A stretch of 64,000 bases of DNA from Pseudomonas sp. Root71 (GTDB lineage: Bacteria; Pseudomonadota; Gammaproteobacteria; Pseudomonadales; Pseudomonadaceae), in NCBI RefSeq assembly GCF_001429045.1, contig NZ_LMHY01000026.1, positions 186,001-250,000 on the forward strand. Direction: 5' to 3'. Within the stretch, counting starts at the first letter, position 1, and the number at the start of each line of letters is the position of its first letter. Shown one piece after another: positions 1 to 9,400 of the stretch. A model generated the notes under the pieces. The model was not told the origin of the DNA, made no database searches, and saw only the letters and a list, made by a program, of their open reading frames with translations. The translations under genes and the position numbers were made by a program.

Positions 1-7
1 ATCATCC

Positions 8-36
8 ACGGCCCGCTTGCGGGCCGTAGTTGTTTA
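8..36 (+). terminator. Hairpin terminator at left edge
   Basis: A perfect stem ACGGCCCGC/GCGGGCCGT with a TT loop is followed by a short T-rich tail (AGTTGTTTA). It probably ends the plus-strand gene that lies left of the window, which is adk in related genomes (from memory). Confidence 0.55.
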
Positions 37-77
37 TACTGACGCACTTTTTTCTGATTTCTCTTGTGGATACATCG

Positions 78-752
78 ATGAGCACCTTGCTGGCCCTGGA
101 CACCGCGACTGAAGCTTGCTCCGTTGCCTTGCTGCATGATGGCAAGGTCACGAGCCATTACGAGGTGATCCCGCGCCTGCATGCGCAGAAGCTGCTGCCG
201 ATGATCAAGCAGTTGCTGGCCGATGCGGGCACCACGCTGCAAGCGGTCGACGCCATTGCGTTCGGCCGTGGCCCGGGGGCCTTCACCGGTGTGCGCATTG
301 CCATCGGCGTGGTGCAAGGCCTGGCGTTCGCCCTGGATCGCCCGGTGCTGCCGGTGTCGAACCTGGCCGTGCTGGCGCAACGTGCGTTGCGTGAACACGG
401 CGCCACTCAGGTCGCCGCCGCCATCGATGCGCGCATGGATGAAGTGTATTGGGGTTGCTACCGCGAAGCGGCCGGGGAGATGCGCCTGGTGGGGGCTGAA
501 GCTGTACTGCCGCCGGAGTCCGCTGCATTGCCGGCCGATGCCGGCGGCGAATGGTTCGGCGCAGGCACTGGTTGGGGTTATGCCGAACGTATCGCCGTCA
601 GCCTGAGCGGGCAGGACGCGGGCATGTTGCCCCATGCGCAAGACTTGCTGACTCTGGCGCGGTTTGCCTGGGAACGTGGCGAGGCGATCGTGGCCGATGA
701 GGCGCAGCCGGTATATCTGCGTGACAAGGTGGCGACGCCCAAGGCGCGTTAA
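78..752 (+). CDS. tsaB: tRNA threonylcarbamoyladenosine biosynthesis protein TsaB
   Basis: TsaB is the ASKHA-fold partner of TsaD and TsaE in forming t6A37 on ANN-decoding tRNAs in the cytoplasm. The 224-residue product opens with LALDTATEACSVAL, the phosphate-1-like loop of the family. Around residues 62-75 it has the conserved GRGPGAFTGVRIAIG segment, and DARMDEVYW follows near residue 119. An in-frame start 48 bases upstream exists, but the ATG at 78 matches the usual family N-terminus. It is followed by a REP palindrome rather than a partner gene. Confidence 0.93.
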   Translation: MSTLLALDTATEACSVALLHDGKVTSHYEVIPRLHAQKLLPMIKQLLADAGTTLQAVDAIAFGRGPGAFTGVRIAIGVVQGLAFALDRPVLPVSNLAVLAQRALREHGATQVAAAIDARMDEVYWGCYREAAGEMRLVGAEAVLPPESAALPADAGGEWFGAGTGWGYAERIAVSLSGQDAGMLPHAQDLLTLARFAWERGEAIVADEAQPVYLRDKVATPKAR

Positions 753-760
753 GCCTTTAC

Positions 761-830
761 AGATCGCAGCCTGCGGCAGCTCCTACAGAAGATCGCATTT
801 CCCTGTAGGAGCTGCCGCAGGCTGCGATCT
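761..830. repeat. REP palindrome, type I (GTAGGAGCTGCCGCAGGCTGCGATC)
   Basis: Two inverted arms, AGATCGCAGCCTGCGGCAG.. and ..CTGCCGCAGGCTGCGATCT, enclose about 20 bases. The same arm sequence recurs near 16.1, 22.5 and 58.5 kb. It lies 3' of tsaB and could also act as a transcription or mRNA-stability barrier. Confidence 0.9.
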
Positions 831-970
831 TTTCCAGGCACCACCAATCGTCTTTTTCTAACCCCAGCTTTTAAACCTTTTGTCTTTTATGTGTTCTAGT
901 TATCACTCGGCGGTTTGCGAAGTGGGATATGAGCCACTAAACTGCCATCACTGATTCCGAGTATGCACGT

Positions 971-1276
971 ATGCGTATAGACGGCGTTTCCTCTCAGTCC
1001 TACCCCATCAAGCGCAAGCCTCGCAAAGACCGCGTGGTGGAAGACGACGCCATTGATATCGAAGGCGAGCTGGAATTCCCGACTGAAGAGCAACTGGCTG
1101 CCCGCGCCGCCAAAGCTTCCGCGCAAAAACTGAGCAATCTCCCCGCCCGTCAGCAAGACATGATTTACCACCGTGCCATGAGCAAAAGCGTGGCGACAGC
1201 CTTGGCCAGCTACCTGAGCACCGCCGGTTTCGTCGATTGGGAAGCGGATGTGCTGGGTCTCGACCTGTACATCTGA
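971..1276 (+). CDS. Conserved hypothetical protein, 101 aa
   Basis: This is a small, highly charged protein with no signal peptide or membrane segment. The N-terminal half is polar and probably disordered (KRKPRKDRVVEDDAIDIEGE). The C-terminal half looks helical (residues 48-90, AARAAKASAQKL...MSKSVATALASYLSTAGF). Its TGA stop shares one base with the ATG of the following DUF72 gene, so the two are probably co-translated. I do not recognise a domain and assign no function. Confidence 0.8.
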   Translation: MRIDGVSSQSYPIKRKPRKDRVVEDDAIDIEGELEFPTEEQLAARAAKASAQKLSNLPARQQDMIYHRAMSKSVATALASYLSTAGFVDWEADVLGLDLYI

Positions 1277-2136
1277 TGTTGCTGCCGTATTACCTCGGTT
1301 GTCCGTCCTGGAGCGAAAACGCCTGGCGCGACTACCTGTATCCGTCCGACGCCAGACCCGCCGACTTTCTTGATCTCTATTGCCAGGTTTTCAATGCCGT
1401 GGAAGGCAACACGACCTTCTACGCGAGCCCGGCTGCCAGCACCGTGCAGCGTTGGGCCGAGACCATGCCCGAACACTTTCGCTTCACCGCCAAGTTTCCC
1501 GGCGAGATCAGCCACGGTGGCGATCTGCGCGAGCAACTGACCGCCGCCGAAACCTTCGTGCAATTGCTCAGCCCGCTCGGCGAGCGAGTGTCGCCACTGT
1601 GGTTACAGCTGTCGAAAAGCTTCACGCCCCAACGCTTGCCGGAACTGGCCGGATTCATCGATGCCCTGCAGCGGCCGCTGGCCGTGGAAGTGCGGCACGA
1701 CGAGTTTTTCGCCAAGGGTGACAGCGAACGAATGCTCAATCGTCTGCTGCTGGATCGCGGTGTCGAACGCATCTGTCTCGATCCCCGTGCTCTGTTCAGT
1801 TGCACCTCGACCGAGCCCTCGGTGCTCCACGCCCAATCGAAGAAACCTCGGGTGCCACCGCGCCCCGCGGCATTCACGCAATTCCCGCAGGTGCGTTTTA
1901 TCGGCCATCCGACGCTTGAAGCCAACGATACGTTCCTGGAGCCGTGGGTCGAGAAAATCGCGCTATGGATCGAAGAGGGCCGTACGCCGTACATCTTCCT
2001 GCACACCGCCGATAACTTGCTGGCCGCGAAGCTGGCGCAGCGTTTTCATGCCAGGCTGATGCTGCGTTTGCCTGGCTTGCCGGCGCTGCCTGAGCTATAC
2101 AGAGAACCCGTCGCCGAGCAACTTGGCCTGCTCTGA
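1276..2136 (+). CDS. DUF72 (YecE-like) family protein
   Basis: The 286-residue protein opens with LLPYYLGCPSWSENAWRDYLYP and contains the VEGNTTFYA motif near residues 40-48. Later it has PEHFRFTAKFPGEISH and a C-terminal PYIFLHTADN segment. These are typical of the DUF72 TIM-barrel family, whose reaction is not established. The start is the ATG overlapping the upstream stop by one base; a frame open 39 bases further upstream lacks family similarity. Assignment to the family is firm, function unknown. Confidence 0.9.
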   Translation: MLLPYYLGCPSWSENAWRDYLYPSDARPADFLDLYCQVFNAVEGNTTFYASPAASTVQRWAETMPEHFRFTAKFPGEISHGGDLREQLTAAETFVQLLSPLGERVSPLWLQLSKSFTPQRLPELAGFIDALQRPLAVEVRHDEFFAKGDSERMLNRLLLDRGVERICLDPRALFSCTSTEPSVLHAQSKKPRVPPRPAAFTQFPQVRFIGHPTLEANDTFLEPWVEKIALWIEEGRTPYIFLHTADNLLAAKLAQRFHARLMLRLPGLPALPELYREPVAEQLGLL

Positions 2137-2170
2137 GGCGGATTCTTTCCCCTCTTCAGGAGCCTGCCCA

Positions 2171-2992
2171 ATGGATGCGCAAACCCTTCGAGCCCAGGCG
2201 TTCAAAGCCCTTCATGAACGCCCCGGGGCTTTTGTGATTCCCAATCCGTGGGATGCCGGCTCGGCGAAAATGCTCGCCAGCCTTGGCTTCGAGGCGCTGG
2301 CAACCACCAGCGCCGGTTATGCCTTTTCCCAGGGCCGTGCCGATGGCGGACTGACTCTCGACGATACCCTGATGAACGTCCGGGCGATTGTCGCCGCCAC
2401 CGACCTGCCGGTTGCCGTCGACCTGGAAAACGGCTTTGCCGACAACCCGGCCGACTGCGCGAAAAGTATCTTGCGCGCGGCAGAGGTCGGCGCCGTCGGT
2501 GGTTCGATCGAAGATGCCACCGGCCGCGAAGAAGGCCCGATCTACTGTTTCGAACACGCCGTGGCGCGCATCGAAGCCGCTGTGGCAGCCGCTCGCAGTT
2601 TGCCGTTCGACTTTACGTTGACTGCCCGGGCGGAAAACTTCCTGCACGGCAATCCCGATCTGGCCGACACCATCCGGCGCTTGCAGGCATTCGCCGAGGC
2701 CGGTGCCGATGTGCTCTACGCGCCGGGCCTGCGCAGCGCCGAGGATGTGCTGGCGGTGGTGCGCGCCGTGGCGCCAAAGCCGGTGAATGTGTTGATGTCG
2801 GGCGGCTTGAAGCTGACGGTCGCGCAGTTGGGTGAAATGGGCGTCAAACGCATCAGTGTCGGATCGGCACTGGCATTGGCGGCCTATGGAGAGTTCTTTC
2901 GCGCCGCCGAAGAAATCCAGACATCAGGTACGTTCGGTTTCACGTCCCGGTCGATGCCCTATCAGAAGGCCAATCAGTTTTTCAAAGGCTGA
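2171..2992 (+). CDS. Isocitrate lyase/PEP mutase superfamily protein
   Basis: This 273-residue cytosolic TIM-barrel protein resembles the PEP-mutase-like branch of the superfamily. Visible family elements are IPNPWDAGSAKML (about 23-35), ATTSAGYAFSQG (about 47-58), a metal-site-like segment PVAVDLENGFAD (about 79-90) and GGSIEDATG (about 112-120). The KKCGH catalytic motif of true isocitrate lyases is absent, so it is not AceA. Substrate could be an oxaloacetate- or phosphonate-like C-C/C-P compound, but the sequence does not say which. AGGAG ends 6 bases before the chosen ATG. Confidence 0.85.
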   Translation: MDAQTLRAQAFKALHERPGAFVIPNPWDAGSAKMLASLGFEALATTSAGYAFSQGRADGGLTLDDTLMNVRAIVAATDLPVAVDLENGFADNPADCAKSILRAAEVGAVGGSIEDATGREEGPIYCFEHAVARIEAAVAAARSLPFDFTLTARAENFLHGNPDLADTIRRLQAFAEAGADVLYAPGLRSAEDVLAVVRAVAPKPVNVLMSGGLKLTVAQLGEMGVKRISVGSALALAAYGEFFRAAEEIQTSGTFGFTSRSMPYQKANQFFKG

Positions 2993-2995
2993 GGA

Positions 2996-3616
2996 TCAGG
3001 CGGCGATGCGCAGGTTCTGCAGGATGATCGGGCGCGCCCAGCCATTGTCGAAATCGAATTGTTTCTGTTGTTCCACCAGCTCTTGCGGCGAGAACGGCGG
3101 GAACGGCTTGTCGAGCAGATCGAGTTCGAATTCGGCAATCGGCAGGTGCAGCGGACGCGGTTGCGGGGCAGGGCCACCTTCTGGCAGCGGTTGACCGGCG
3201 TTCAATACGATCGGGCGAACCCAGCCGCTTTCGAAGTCCTGCTGTTTTTGCTGGGCGACGATTTCGTCCGCCGGGAACGGTGGGGATGGCTTGTCGGCCA
3301 GGTCCATCTCGAATTCGGCGATCGGCAGGAACAGCGGCTCGGGCGGGCGGATTACGTTGTCCTTCACGTCGCATTCGCGCTGGGACACGATGTGGGCCAG
3401 CAGGTCGCTGCCGATCGTGGGTTCAACCGGGCTTTCGAGATCGACCGGTGGAAAGTTCAGCGATTGCGGCAGTACTTCACCCGACTGTTCTGCCAGCGCC
3501 CGGGCAAAGAAATCCTGCCAGATGTGGCTGACGCCGCTCAGTGCCTGGGTGTTTCGCAGGTTGTAGTCGCCGTAGGGCGAGATAAAACCTGTGATTGTGG
3601 GTTGAATGTCTGACAT
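2996..3616 (-). CDS. Hypothetical protein with two 42-residue internal repeats
   Basis: The 206-residue protein has no signal peptide or membrane segment. The N-terminal third starts SDIQPTITGFISPYGDYNL. The C-terminal half holds two clear tandem repeats at about residues 97-138 and 158-199. Each runs LPIAEFE.DL.DKP.PPF, then a QQKQ.DF core, then a GW.RPI.L end, and the two are joined by a proline/glycine linker. It converges on the upstream plus-strand enzyme with a gap of only 3 bases. I do not recognise the family and infer only a repeat or adaptor-like protein. Confidence 0.75.
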   Translation of the reverse strand: MSDIQPTITGFISPYGDYNLRNTQALSGVSHIWQDFFARALAEQSGEVLPQSLNFPPVDLESPVEPTIGSDLLAHIVSQRECDVKDNVIRPPEPLFLPIAEFEMDLADKPSPPFPADEIVAQQKQQDFESGWVRPIVLNAGQPLPEGGPAPQPRPLHLPIAEFELDLLDKPFPPFSPQELVEQQKQFDFDNGWARPIILQNLRIAA

Positions 3617-3709
3617 TTCTCTCGGTCGACGCTCAGCTCTGGCAAAATGCTCGATAGTTTTGTTATCGGCCGTTTTTGCCGATCATTAATTTTTTGAGCG
3701 TGTTTTCCG

Positions 3710-4492
3710 ATGATTGATCAACCTGCGGCCTGCCGCATCCATGTCCAGGCCCTCGACGCGGCTTTCGAGCCACAAGCCGAACAATGGGCTGAGCGCCTGG
3801 GCTTGCCAATGCAAGTGGCAGACGGCGAGTTTGCCTTGCAGGTGGGTGACATGGGCTTGCAGCTGCAACAACTGGGGCCGGATGCGCCGGGGCCGGTGCG
3901 GGTGGACTTCGTCGAGGGCGGTGCGGCCCATCGCCGGCTGTACGGCGGCGGCAGCGGGCAGATGATCGCCAAGGCCGTCGGCGTCGCCCAAGGCGTGCGC
4001 CCGCGGGTGCTGGATGCCACGGCAGGGCTGGGCAAGGACGCGTTCGTGCTGGCCAGCCTCGGTTGCGAGATGAGCCTGATCGAGCGTCAGCCGCTGATCG
4101 GTGCCTTGCTCGAAGACGGCCTGGCCCGTGGCGCGGAAGATTTCGACGTGGCGCCGATCGTGGCGCGCATGCGCTTGCTCAAGGGCAATTCGATCGAGGT
4201 CATGCGCAACTGGGAAGGCGAACCACCGCAGGTGATCTACCTCGACCCGATGTTCCCGCACCGTGAGAAAACCGCGCTGGTGAAGAAGGAAATGCGCCTG
4301 TTTCGGCCATTGGTGGGCGATGACCCGGATGCGCCGGCATTGCTCGAAGCCGCGTTGGCCCTGGCCAGCCACCGGGTGGTGGTCAAGCGCCCGCGCAAGG
4401 CGCCGTGCATCGATGGGCCGAAGCCGAGTCATGCGCTCGATGGCAAGTCCAGTCGGTATGACATTTATCCGAAAAAGGCGCTCAAGCCGTAA
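3710..4492 (+). CDS. rsmJ: 16S rRNA (guanine(1516)-N(2))-methyltransferase
   Basis: RsmJ methylates G1516 of 16S rRNA using S-adenosylmethionine. The 260-residue protein has the SAM-binding segment VLDATAGLGKDAFVLASLG near residues 102-120, followed by an acidic ribose-binding loop LIERQP. The family catalytic motif is YLDPMFPHREK near residue 180. Length and motif order match the YhiQ/RsmJ family. It is a monocistronic gene between a minus-strand hypothetical and a REP element. Confidence 0.92.
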   Translation: MIDQPAACRIHVQALDAAFEPQAEQWAERLGLPMQVADGEFALQVGDMGLQLQQLGPDAPGPVRVDFVEGGAAHRRLYGGGSGQMIAKAVGVAQGVRPRVLDATAGLGKDAFVLASLGCEMSLIERQPLIGALLEDGLARGAEDFDVAPIVARMRLLKGNSIEVMRNWEGEPPQVIYLDPMFPHREKTALVKKEMRLFRPLVGDDPDAPALLEAALALASHRVVVKRPRKAPCIDGPKPSHALDGKSSRYDIYPKKALKP

Positions 4493-4507
4493 GACCGAGT
4501 CGCCCCC

Positions 4508-4590
4508 TTCGCGAGCAAGCCCGCTCCCACATTTGATCGCATACTGTCTGACGGAACCGGGTCACTTGTGGGAGCGGGCTTGCTCGCGAA
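4508..4590. repeat. REP palindrome, type II (GTGGGAGCGGGCTTGCTCGCGAA)
   Basis: Inverted arms TTCGCGAGCAAGCCCGCTCC and its reverse complement flank about 37 bases. The element sits between convergent rsmJ and the tetR gene. Related copies occur near 18.7, 25.8 and 51.7 kb. Confidence 0.9.
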
Positions 4591-4623
4591 TACGCCCGCC
4601 CAATCACCATAAACTCACCAGGC

Positions 4624-5262
4624 TCACTCAGGCCGATAAGCCCGCATAAACAATCCCACCACTTCCTGCACATGACTCTCGGCGGCCTCGTCGTCCAATG
4701 GTTCGCCACAGCCGAAGAGCAGCCGGAAATTCGCTGCGCCCTTGAGCAGGCAGAAGAAGTGTTCTGCTGCATTGTGCGGTTTGTCGATGCTCAATGCGCC
4801 GCTTTCGTTGACCTTGCTCAACAAGCGTTCCATACCGTGCAGCATGCGCTGAGGCCCGGCCTCGAAGAAGATCAGTGAGAGTTTTGGGTCCTGACTGCCC
4901 AAGGCCATGATCAAACGGTGCAGGTTCAGCGATTCGTCACTGTTGATCAGTTGATGAAATCCGCGTGCGATGTTCAGCAGCACGGTTTCCACGGCCACGC
5001 CTTCCGGCAGTTCGAAGAACAGCGTCGGCAACTGTTCCTCGCACTTGGCCATCACGGCGGCGGAGAACAGCGTCTCCTTGTCGTTGAAGTGGCTATAGAC
5101 CGTCAGCTTCGACACACCGGCCTCGGCCGCGACGGCATCCATGCTGGTATTGGCATAACCCTTACTCAGAAACAGCGCTTTGGCCGCATCGAGAATCGCC
5201 TGGCGCTTGACCAGATCCTTGGGTCTGCCTGGTCCATTGGGTGCTGAAAGATTGTTTGGCAT
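4624..5262 (-). CDS. TetR-family repressor of the adjacent RND pump (MexL-like)
   Basis: The 212-residue regulator begins MPNNLSAPNGPGRPKDL, with an N-terminal helix-turn-helix around residues 30-75 (TSMDAVAAEAGVSKLTVYSHF). The C-terminal half is the variable ligand/dimerisation domain. It is divergently placed from a MexJK-like pump, the same arrangement and length as P. aeruginosa mexL, so it probably represses the pump and itself. I chose the ATG at 5262; a longer frame to 5328 would overlap the promoter and the likely operator. Confidence 0.88.
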   Translation of the reverse strand: MPNNLSAPNGPGRPKDLVKRQAILDAAKALFLSKGYANTSMDAVAAEAGVSKLTVYSHFNDKETLFSAAVMAKCEEQLPTLFFELPEGVAVETVLLNIARGFHQLINSDESLNLHRLIMALGSQDPKLSLIFFEAGPQRMLHGMERLLSKVNESGALSIDKPHNAAEHFFCLLKGAANFRLLFGCGEPLDDEAAESHVQEVVGLFMRAYRPE

Positions 5263-5297
5263 ATTCGTTTTTATTACTGGACTGGTGAGTTTGCTAT

Positions 5298-5325
5298 TAA
5301 TAACATACTGCTCAGTATAATTATT
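5298..5325. promoter_or_regulatory. Candidate TetR operator overlapping the pump promoter
   Basis: A perfect palindrome ATACTG-CT-CAGTAT spans 5305-5318 and extends imperfectly into AT-rich flanks (AATAA / TTATT). It overlaps a consensus -10 hexamer TATAAT at 5316-5321 facing the pump genes, with a weak -35-like TTGCTA at 5291. It lies midway between the regulator start and the pump start, as expected for a repressor-binding site. Binding itself is inferred. Confidence 0.65.
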
Positions 5326-5355
5326 CAAAGCACCATTAGCGAAAGGTCCTTCACC

Positions 5356-6456
5356 ATGTTCCGCTATGCCTTGCCCCTCGCGTTGCCAGTCACCCTGGCT
5401 TTTTTATTGTCTGCGTGCGGTCACGAAGAGGCACCGCAGGTCAGCGTGCGCCCGGCCATGGTGGTCCAGCCAGAGCCTTCGGCGCAGGCCATGGAAAGCT
5501 ATCCCGGTGAAGTTCGCGCACGGTATGAGCCGGACCTGGCGTTCCGTATCGGCGGCAAAGTCAGCCGACGACTGGTCGATGAGGGGCAGCGGGTCAAGGC
5601 CGATCAACCCTTGGCGGAGCTCGACCCCCAGGACGTGCGCCTGCAACTGGAGGCCACCCGGGCTCAGGTCGCCGCCGCCGAAGCCAATCTGAACCTGGTG
5701 CGTTCCGAGCGTGATCGCTACAAGACCCTGATGGAGCGCCAACTGGTCAGCCGCTCGCAATACGACAACGCCGAAAACCTCTACCGCTCCGGTGAGGCAC
5801 GTCTCAAGCAAATCAAAGCCGAATTCAACGTTTCCAATAACCAGGCCAGCTATGCCGTGTTGCGTGCGCCGCAGGACGGTGTCGTGGCCAAGCGCCTGGT
5901 GGAGGTCGGGCAAGTCGTGGCTGCGGGGCAAACGGTGTTCACCCTGGCAACCGATGGTGAGCGTGAAGTCTTGATCAGCCTGCCGGAGCAGAACTTCGGC
6001 CGTTTCAAGGTCGGTGAGCCGGTGTCGGTGGAGCTCTGGACCCAGCCCGATCAGCGATTCGAAGGGCGTATCCGTGAATTGTCGCCGTCGGCTGATCCAA
6101 AATCGCGCACCTTCGCGGCCCGCATTGCCTTCAGTTCCGGCAAGGTTCCTGTCGAACTGGGCCAGAGCGCCCGAGTGTTCGTGCAGGCCGTCGACGTGGT
6201 TCCGCTGTCCGTTCCGCTGTCTGCGCTGACAGCGGAAAACGGCGTGACCTATGTCTGGGTCGTCAGTGCCAACAACACCTTGAAGAAAACCCCGGTGCGA
6301 ATCGGTGCCTTCGGCGAGAAAACCGTACCGGTGCTTGAAGGGCTCAACGCCAGCGACTGGGTGGTGGCCGCCGGTGTCCATGTGCTTCTCGAAGGGCAGC
6401 AGGTGCGCCCGGTGGATCGCTCCAATCGCGTGGTCAATCTGGCGGACAAGGAGTAA
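5356..6456 (+). CDS. RND efflux periplasmic adaptor lipoprotein (MexJ-like)
   Basis: This 366-residue membrane fusion protein links an inner-membrane RND pump to an outer-membrane channel. Its lipoprotein signal ends in LLSAC with the acylated cysteine at residue 21. A biotinyl-lipoyl-like segment (YEPDLAFRIGGKVSRRLVDEG, then VLRAPQDGVVAKRLVEVGQ) brackets a helical hairpin at about residues 100-155. The beta-barrel and membrane-proximal domains follow. It is six bases upstream of the pump gene and shares its promoter. By position and length it is the counterpart of MexJ; substrates cannot be read from sequence. Confidence 0.9.
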   Translation: MFRYALPLALPVTLAFLLSACGHEEAPQVSVRPAMVVQPEPSAQAMESYPGEVRARYEPDLAFRIGGKVSRRLVDEGQRVKADQPLAELDPQDVRLQLEATRAQVAAAEANLNLVRSERDRYKTLMERQLVSRSQYDNAENLYRSGEARLKQIKAEFNVSNNQASYAVLRAPQDGVVAKRLVEVGQVVAAGQTVFTLATDGEREVLISLPEQNFGRFKVGEPVSVELWTQPDQRFEGRIRELSPSADPKSRTFAARIAFSSGKVPVELGQSARVFVQAVDVVPLSVPLSALTAENGVTYVWVVSANNTLKKTPVRIGAFGEKTVPVLEGLNASDWVVAAGVHVLLEGQQVRPVDRSNRVVNLADKE

Positions 6457-6462
6457 GCCCCG

Positions 6463-9400
6463 ATGCGCTTCAACGTTTCCGAATGGGCGCTGCGTAATCG
6501 CCAGATCGTCCTGTTCCTGATGCTGTTGCTGGCCATCGTCGGCGCACTTTCCTACACCAAGCTCGGCCAGAGCGAGGACCCGCCGTTCACCTTCAAGGCC
6601 ATGGTGATTCGCACCAACTGGCCGGGAGCGACCGCCGAAGAAGTCTCGCGCCAGGTCACCGAACGTATCGAAAAGAAGCTGATGGAAACCGGCGAATACG
6701 AACGCATCATGTCGTTCTCCCGCCCCGGCGAGTCCCAGGTGACCTTCATCGCGCGCGACTCCATGCACTCGGTGGAGATCCCGGAACTCTGGTATCAGGT
6801 GCGCAAGAAGATCAACGACATCCGCCATACCTTGCCACCGGGGATTCAGGGGCCGTTCTTCAACGATGAATTCGGCACCACGTTCGGCAATATCTACGCC
6901 CTGACCGGTGAGGGTTTCGACTACGCCGTGCTCAAGGATTACGCCGACCGCATCCAGATCCAGCTGCAACGGGTCAAGGATGTGGGCAAGGTCGAACTGC
7001 TGGGCTTACAGGACGAGAAAGTCTGGATCGAACTCTCCAACGTCAAGCTCGCCACCCTCGGCTTGCCGCTGGCGGCCGTCCAGCAAGCCCTTGAAGAACA
7101 GAACGCGGTGTCCACGGCGGGGTTCTTCGAAACCAGCAGCGAGCGCCTGCAGCTAAGGGTGACGGGGAATTTCCAGACGGTCGACGAGATCAAGAACTTC
7201 CCGATCCGTGTCGGTGATCGCACTTTCCGCATCTCCGACGTGGCCGACGTGCGTCGTGGTTTCAACGATCCACCGGCGCCGCGCATGCGCTTCATGGCGC
7301 AAGACGCCATCGGCCTGGCGGTGGCAATGAAGGACGGCGGTGACATCCTGGTGCTGGGCAAGGCGCTGGAAGTCGAGTTTGCCCGCGTCCAGAAAAACCT
7401 CCCGGCCGGCATGGAGCTGCGTAAAGTTTCCGACCAACCGGCGGCGGTGAAAACCGGTGTTGGCGAGTTCGTGCAAGTGCTGGTCGAGGCGCTGGCCATT
7501 GTGTTGCTGGTGAGCTTCTTCTCCCTCGGCGTGCGCACCGGCATGGTGGTGGCCCTGGCGATTCCGCTGGTGCTGGCGATGACGTTCGCGAGCATGTATT
7601 ACCTTGGCATCGGCCTGCACAAGATCTCCCTCGGCGCGCTGGTACTGGCCCTGGGTTTGTTGGTGGACGACGCGATCATCGCCGTGGAAATGATGGCGAT
7701 CAAAATGGAGCAGGGCTTCGACCGGGTCAAAGCGGCGAGTTATGCCTGGACCAGCACCGCGTTCCCGATGCTCACCGGTACGCTGATCACCGCGGCCGGC
7801 TTCCTGCCGATTGCCACGGCGCAATCGGGCACTGGCGAATACACCCGCTCGATCTTCGAGGTGGTCACCATCGCGCTGTTGGCGTCGTGGGTGGTCGCAG
7901 TGGTATTCGTGCCGTACCTGGGGGAAAAACTCCTGCCGGACCTGGCGAAGATTCACGCCGCCAAACACGGTGCCGGTCAACCCGATCCGTATGCCACGCC
8001 GTTTTACCAGCGCGTCCGGCGTCTGGTGGAGTGGTGCGTGCGCTGGCGCAAAACCGTGATTCTGGTGACCGTGCTGTTGTTCGTTGCCTCTATCGTGCTG
8101 TTCCGCTTTGTGCCGCAGCAGTTCTTCCCGGCATCGGGTCGCCTGGAGTTGATGGTCGACCTGAAACTGGCCGAAGGCGCTTCGCTGAGCAACACTGCCG
8201 ACGAGGTCAAGCGCCTCGAAGCGCTGCTCAAGGACAAGACCGGGATCGACAATTATGTGGCCTACGTCGGCACCGGTTCGCCGCGTTTCTACCTGCCGCT
8301 GGATCAGCAACTGCCGGCGGCGAGCTTCGCCCAGTTTGTCGTCCTGGCGAAAACCATCGAAGAACGGGAAACCCTGCGCAGCTGGTTGATCTCGACCCTC
8401 AACGAGCAATTCCCGGCTCTGCGTTCGCGGGTCACGCGCCTGGAAAACGGTCCGCCGGTTGGCTATCCGGTGCAGTTTCGCGTGACCGGGGAGCACATCG
8501 AGGAAGTGCGGGCGCTGGCGCGCAAAGTCGCGGCCAAGGTTCGCGAGAACCCCCATGTGGTCAACGTCCACCTGGATTGGGAAGAACCGAGCAAGGTGGT
8601 GTACCTGAACATTGATCAGGACCGCGCGCGGGCGCTGGGCGTGAGCACGGCGAACCTGTCGAGGTTCCTGCAAAGCTCCCTGACCGGTTCCAGCGTCAGC
8701 CAGTACCGTGAAGACAACGAGTTGATCGAGATCCTGTTGCGCGGCACCTTGCATGAGCGCACCGAACTGTCATTGCTGCCGAGCCTGGCGGTGCCGACCG
8801 ATAACGGTCGCAGTGTCGCGCTGTCGCAGATCGCGACCCTGGAATACGGCTTCGAGGAGGGCATCATCTGGCACCGCAACCGCCTGCCCAACGTGACCGT
8901 TCGCGCCGACATCTATGGCAAAGAACAACCGGCGACGCTGGTGCAGCAGATCATGCCGACCCTCGATCCGATCCGCGCTGAATTGCCCGATGGCTACTTG
9001 CTGGATGTCGGCGGTACGGTAGAGGACTCGGCGCGCGGACAGAACTCGGTGAAGGCCGGGGTGCCGCTGTTCATCGTGGTGGTGTTGACCTTGCTGATGC
9101 TGCAGCTGCGAAGTTTTTCGCGCACGGCGATGGTGTTCCTGACGGCGCCGCTGGGGTTGATCGGGGTGACGCTGTTTCTGTTGGTGTTCCGTCAGCCGTT
9201 CGGTTTCGTGGCCATGCTGGGGACTATCGCGTTGTCGGGGATGATCATGCGTAATTCGGTGATTCTGGTGGATCAGATCGAGCAGGATATCGCGGCGGGG
9301 CTCAAGCCTTGGGAGGCGATCATCGAGGCGACGGTGCGGCGGTTCCGGCCGATTGTGCTGACGGCGCTGGCGGCGGTATTGGCGATGATTCCGTTGTCGC

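Noticed and set aside
5404..6969. A 521-codon open frame opposite the RND adaptor and transporter
   Set aside because: It crosses two genes with clear motifs and reads as compositional noise.
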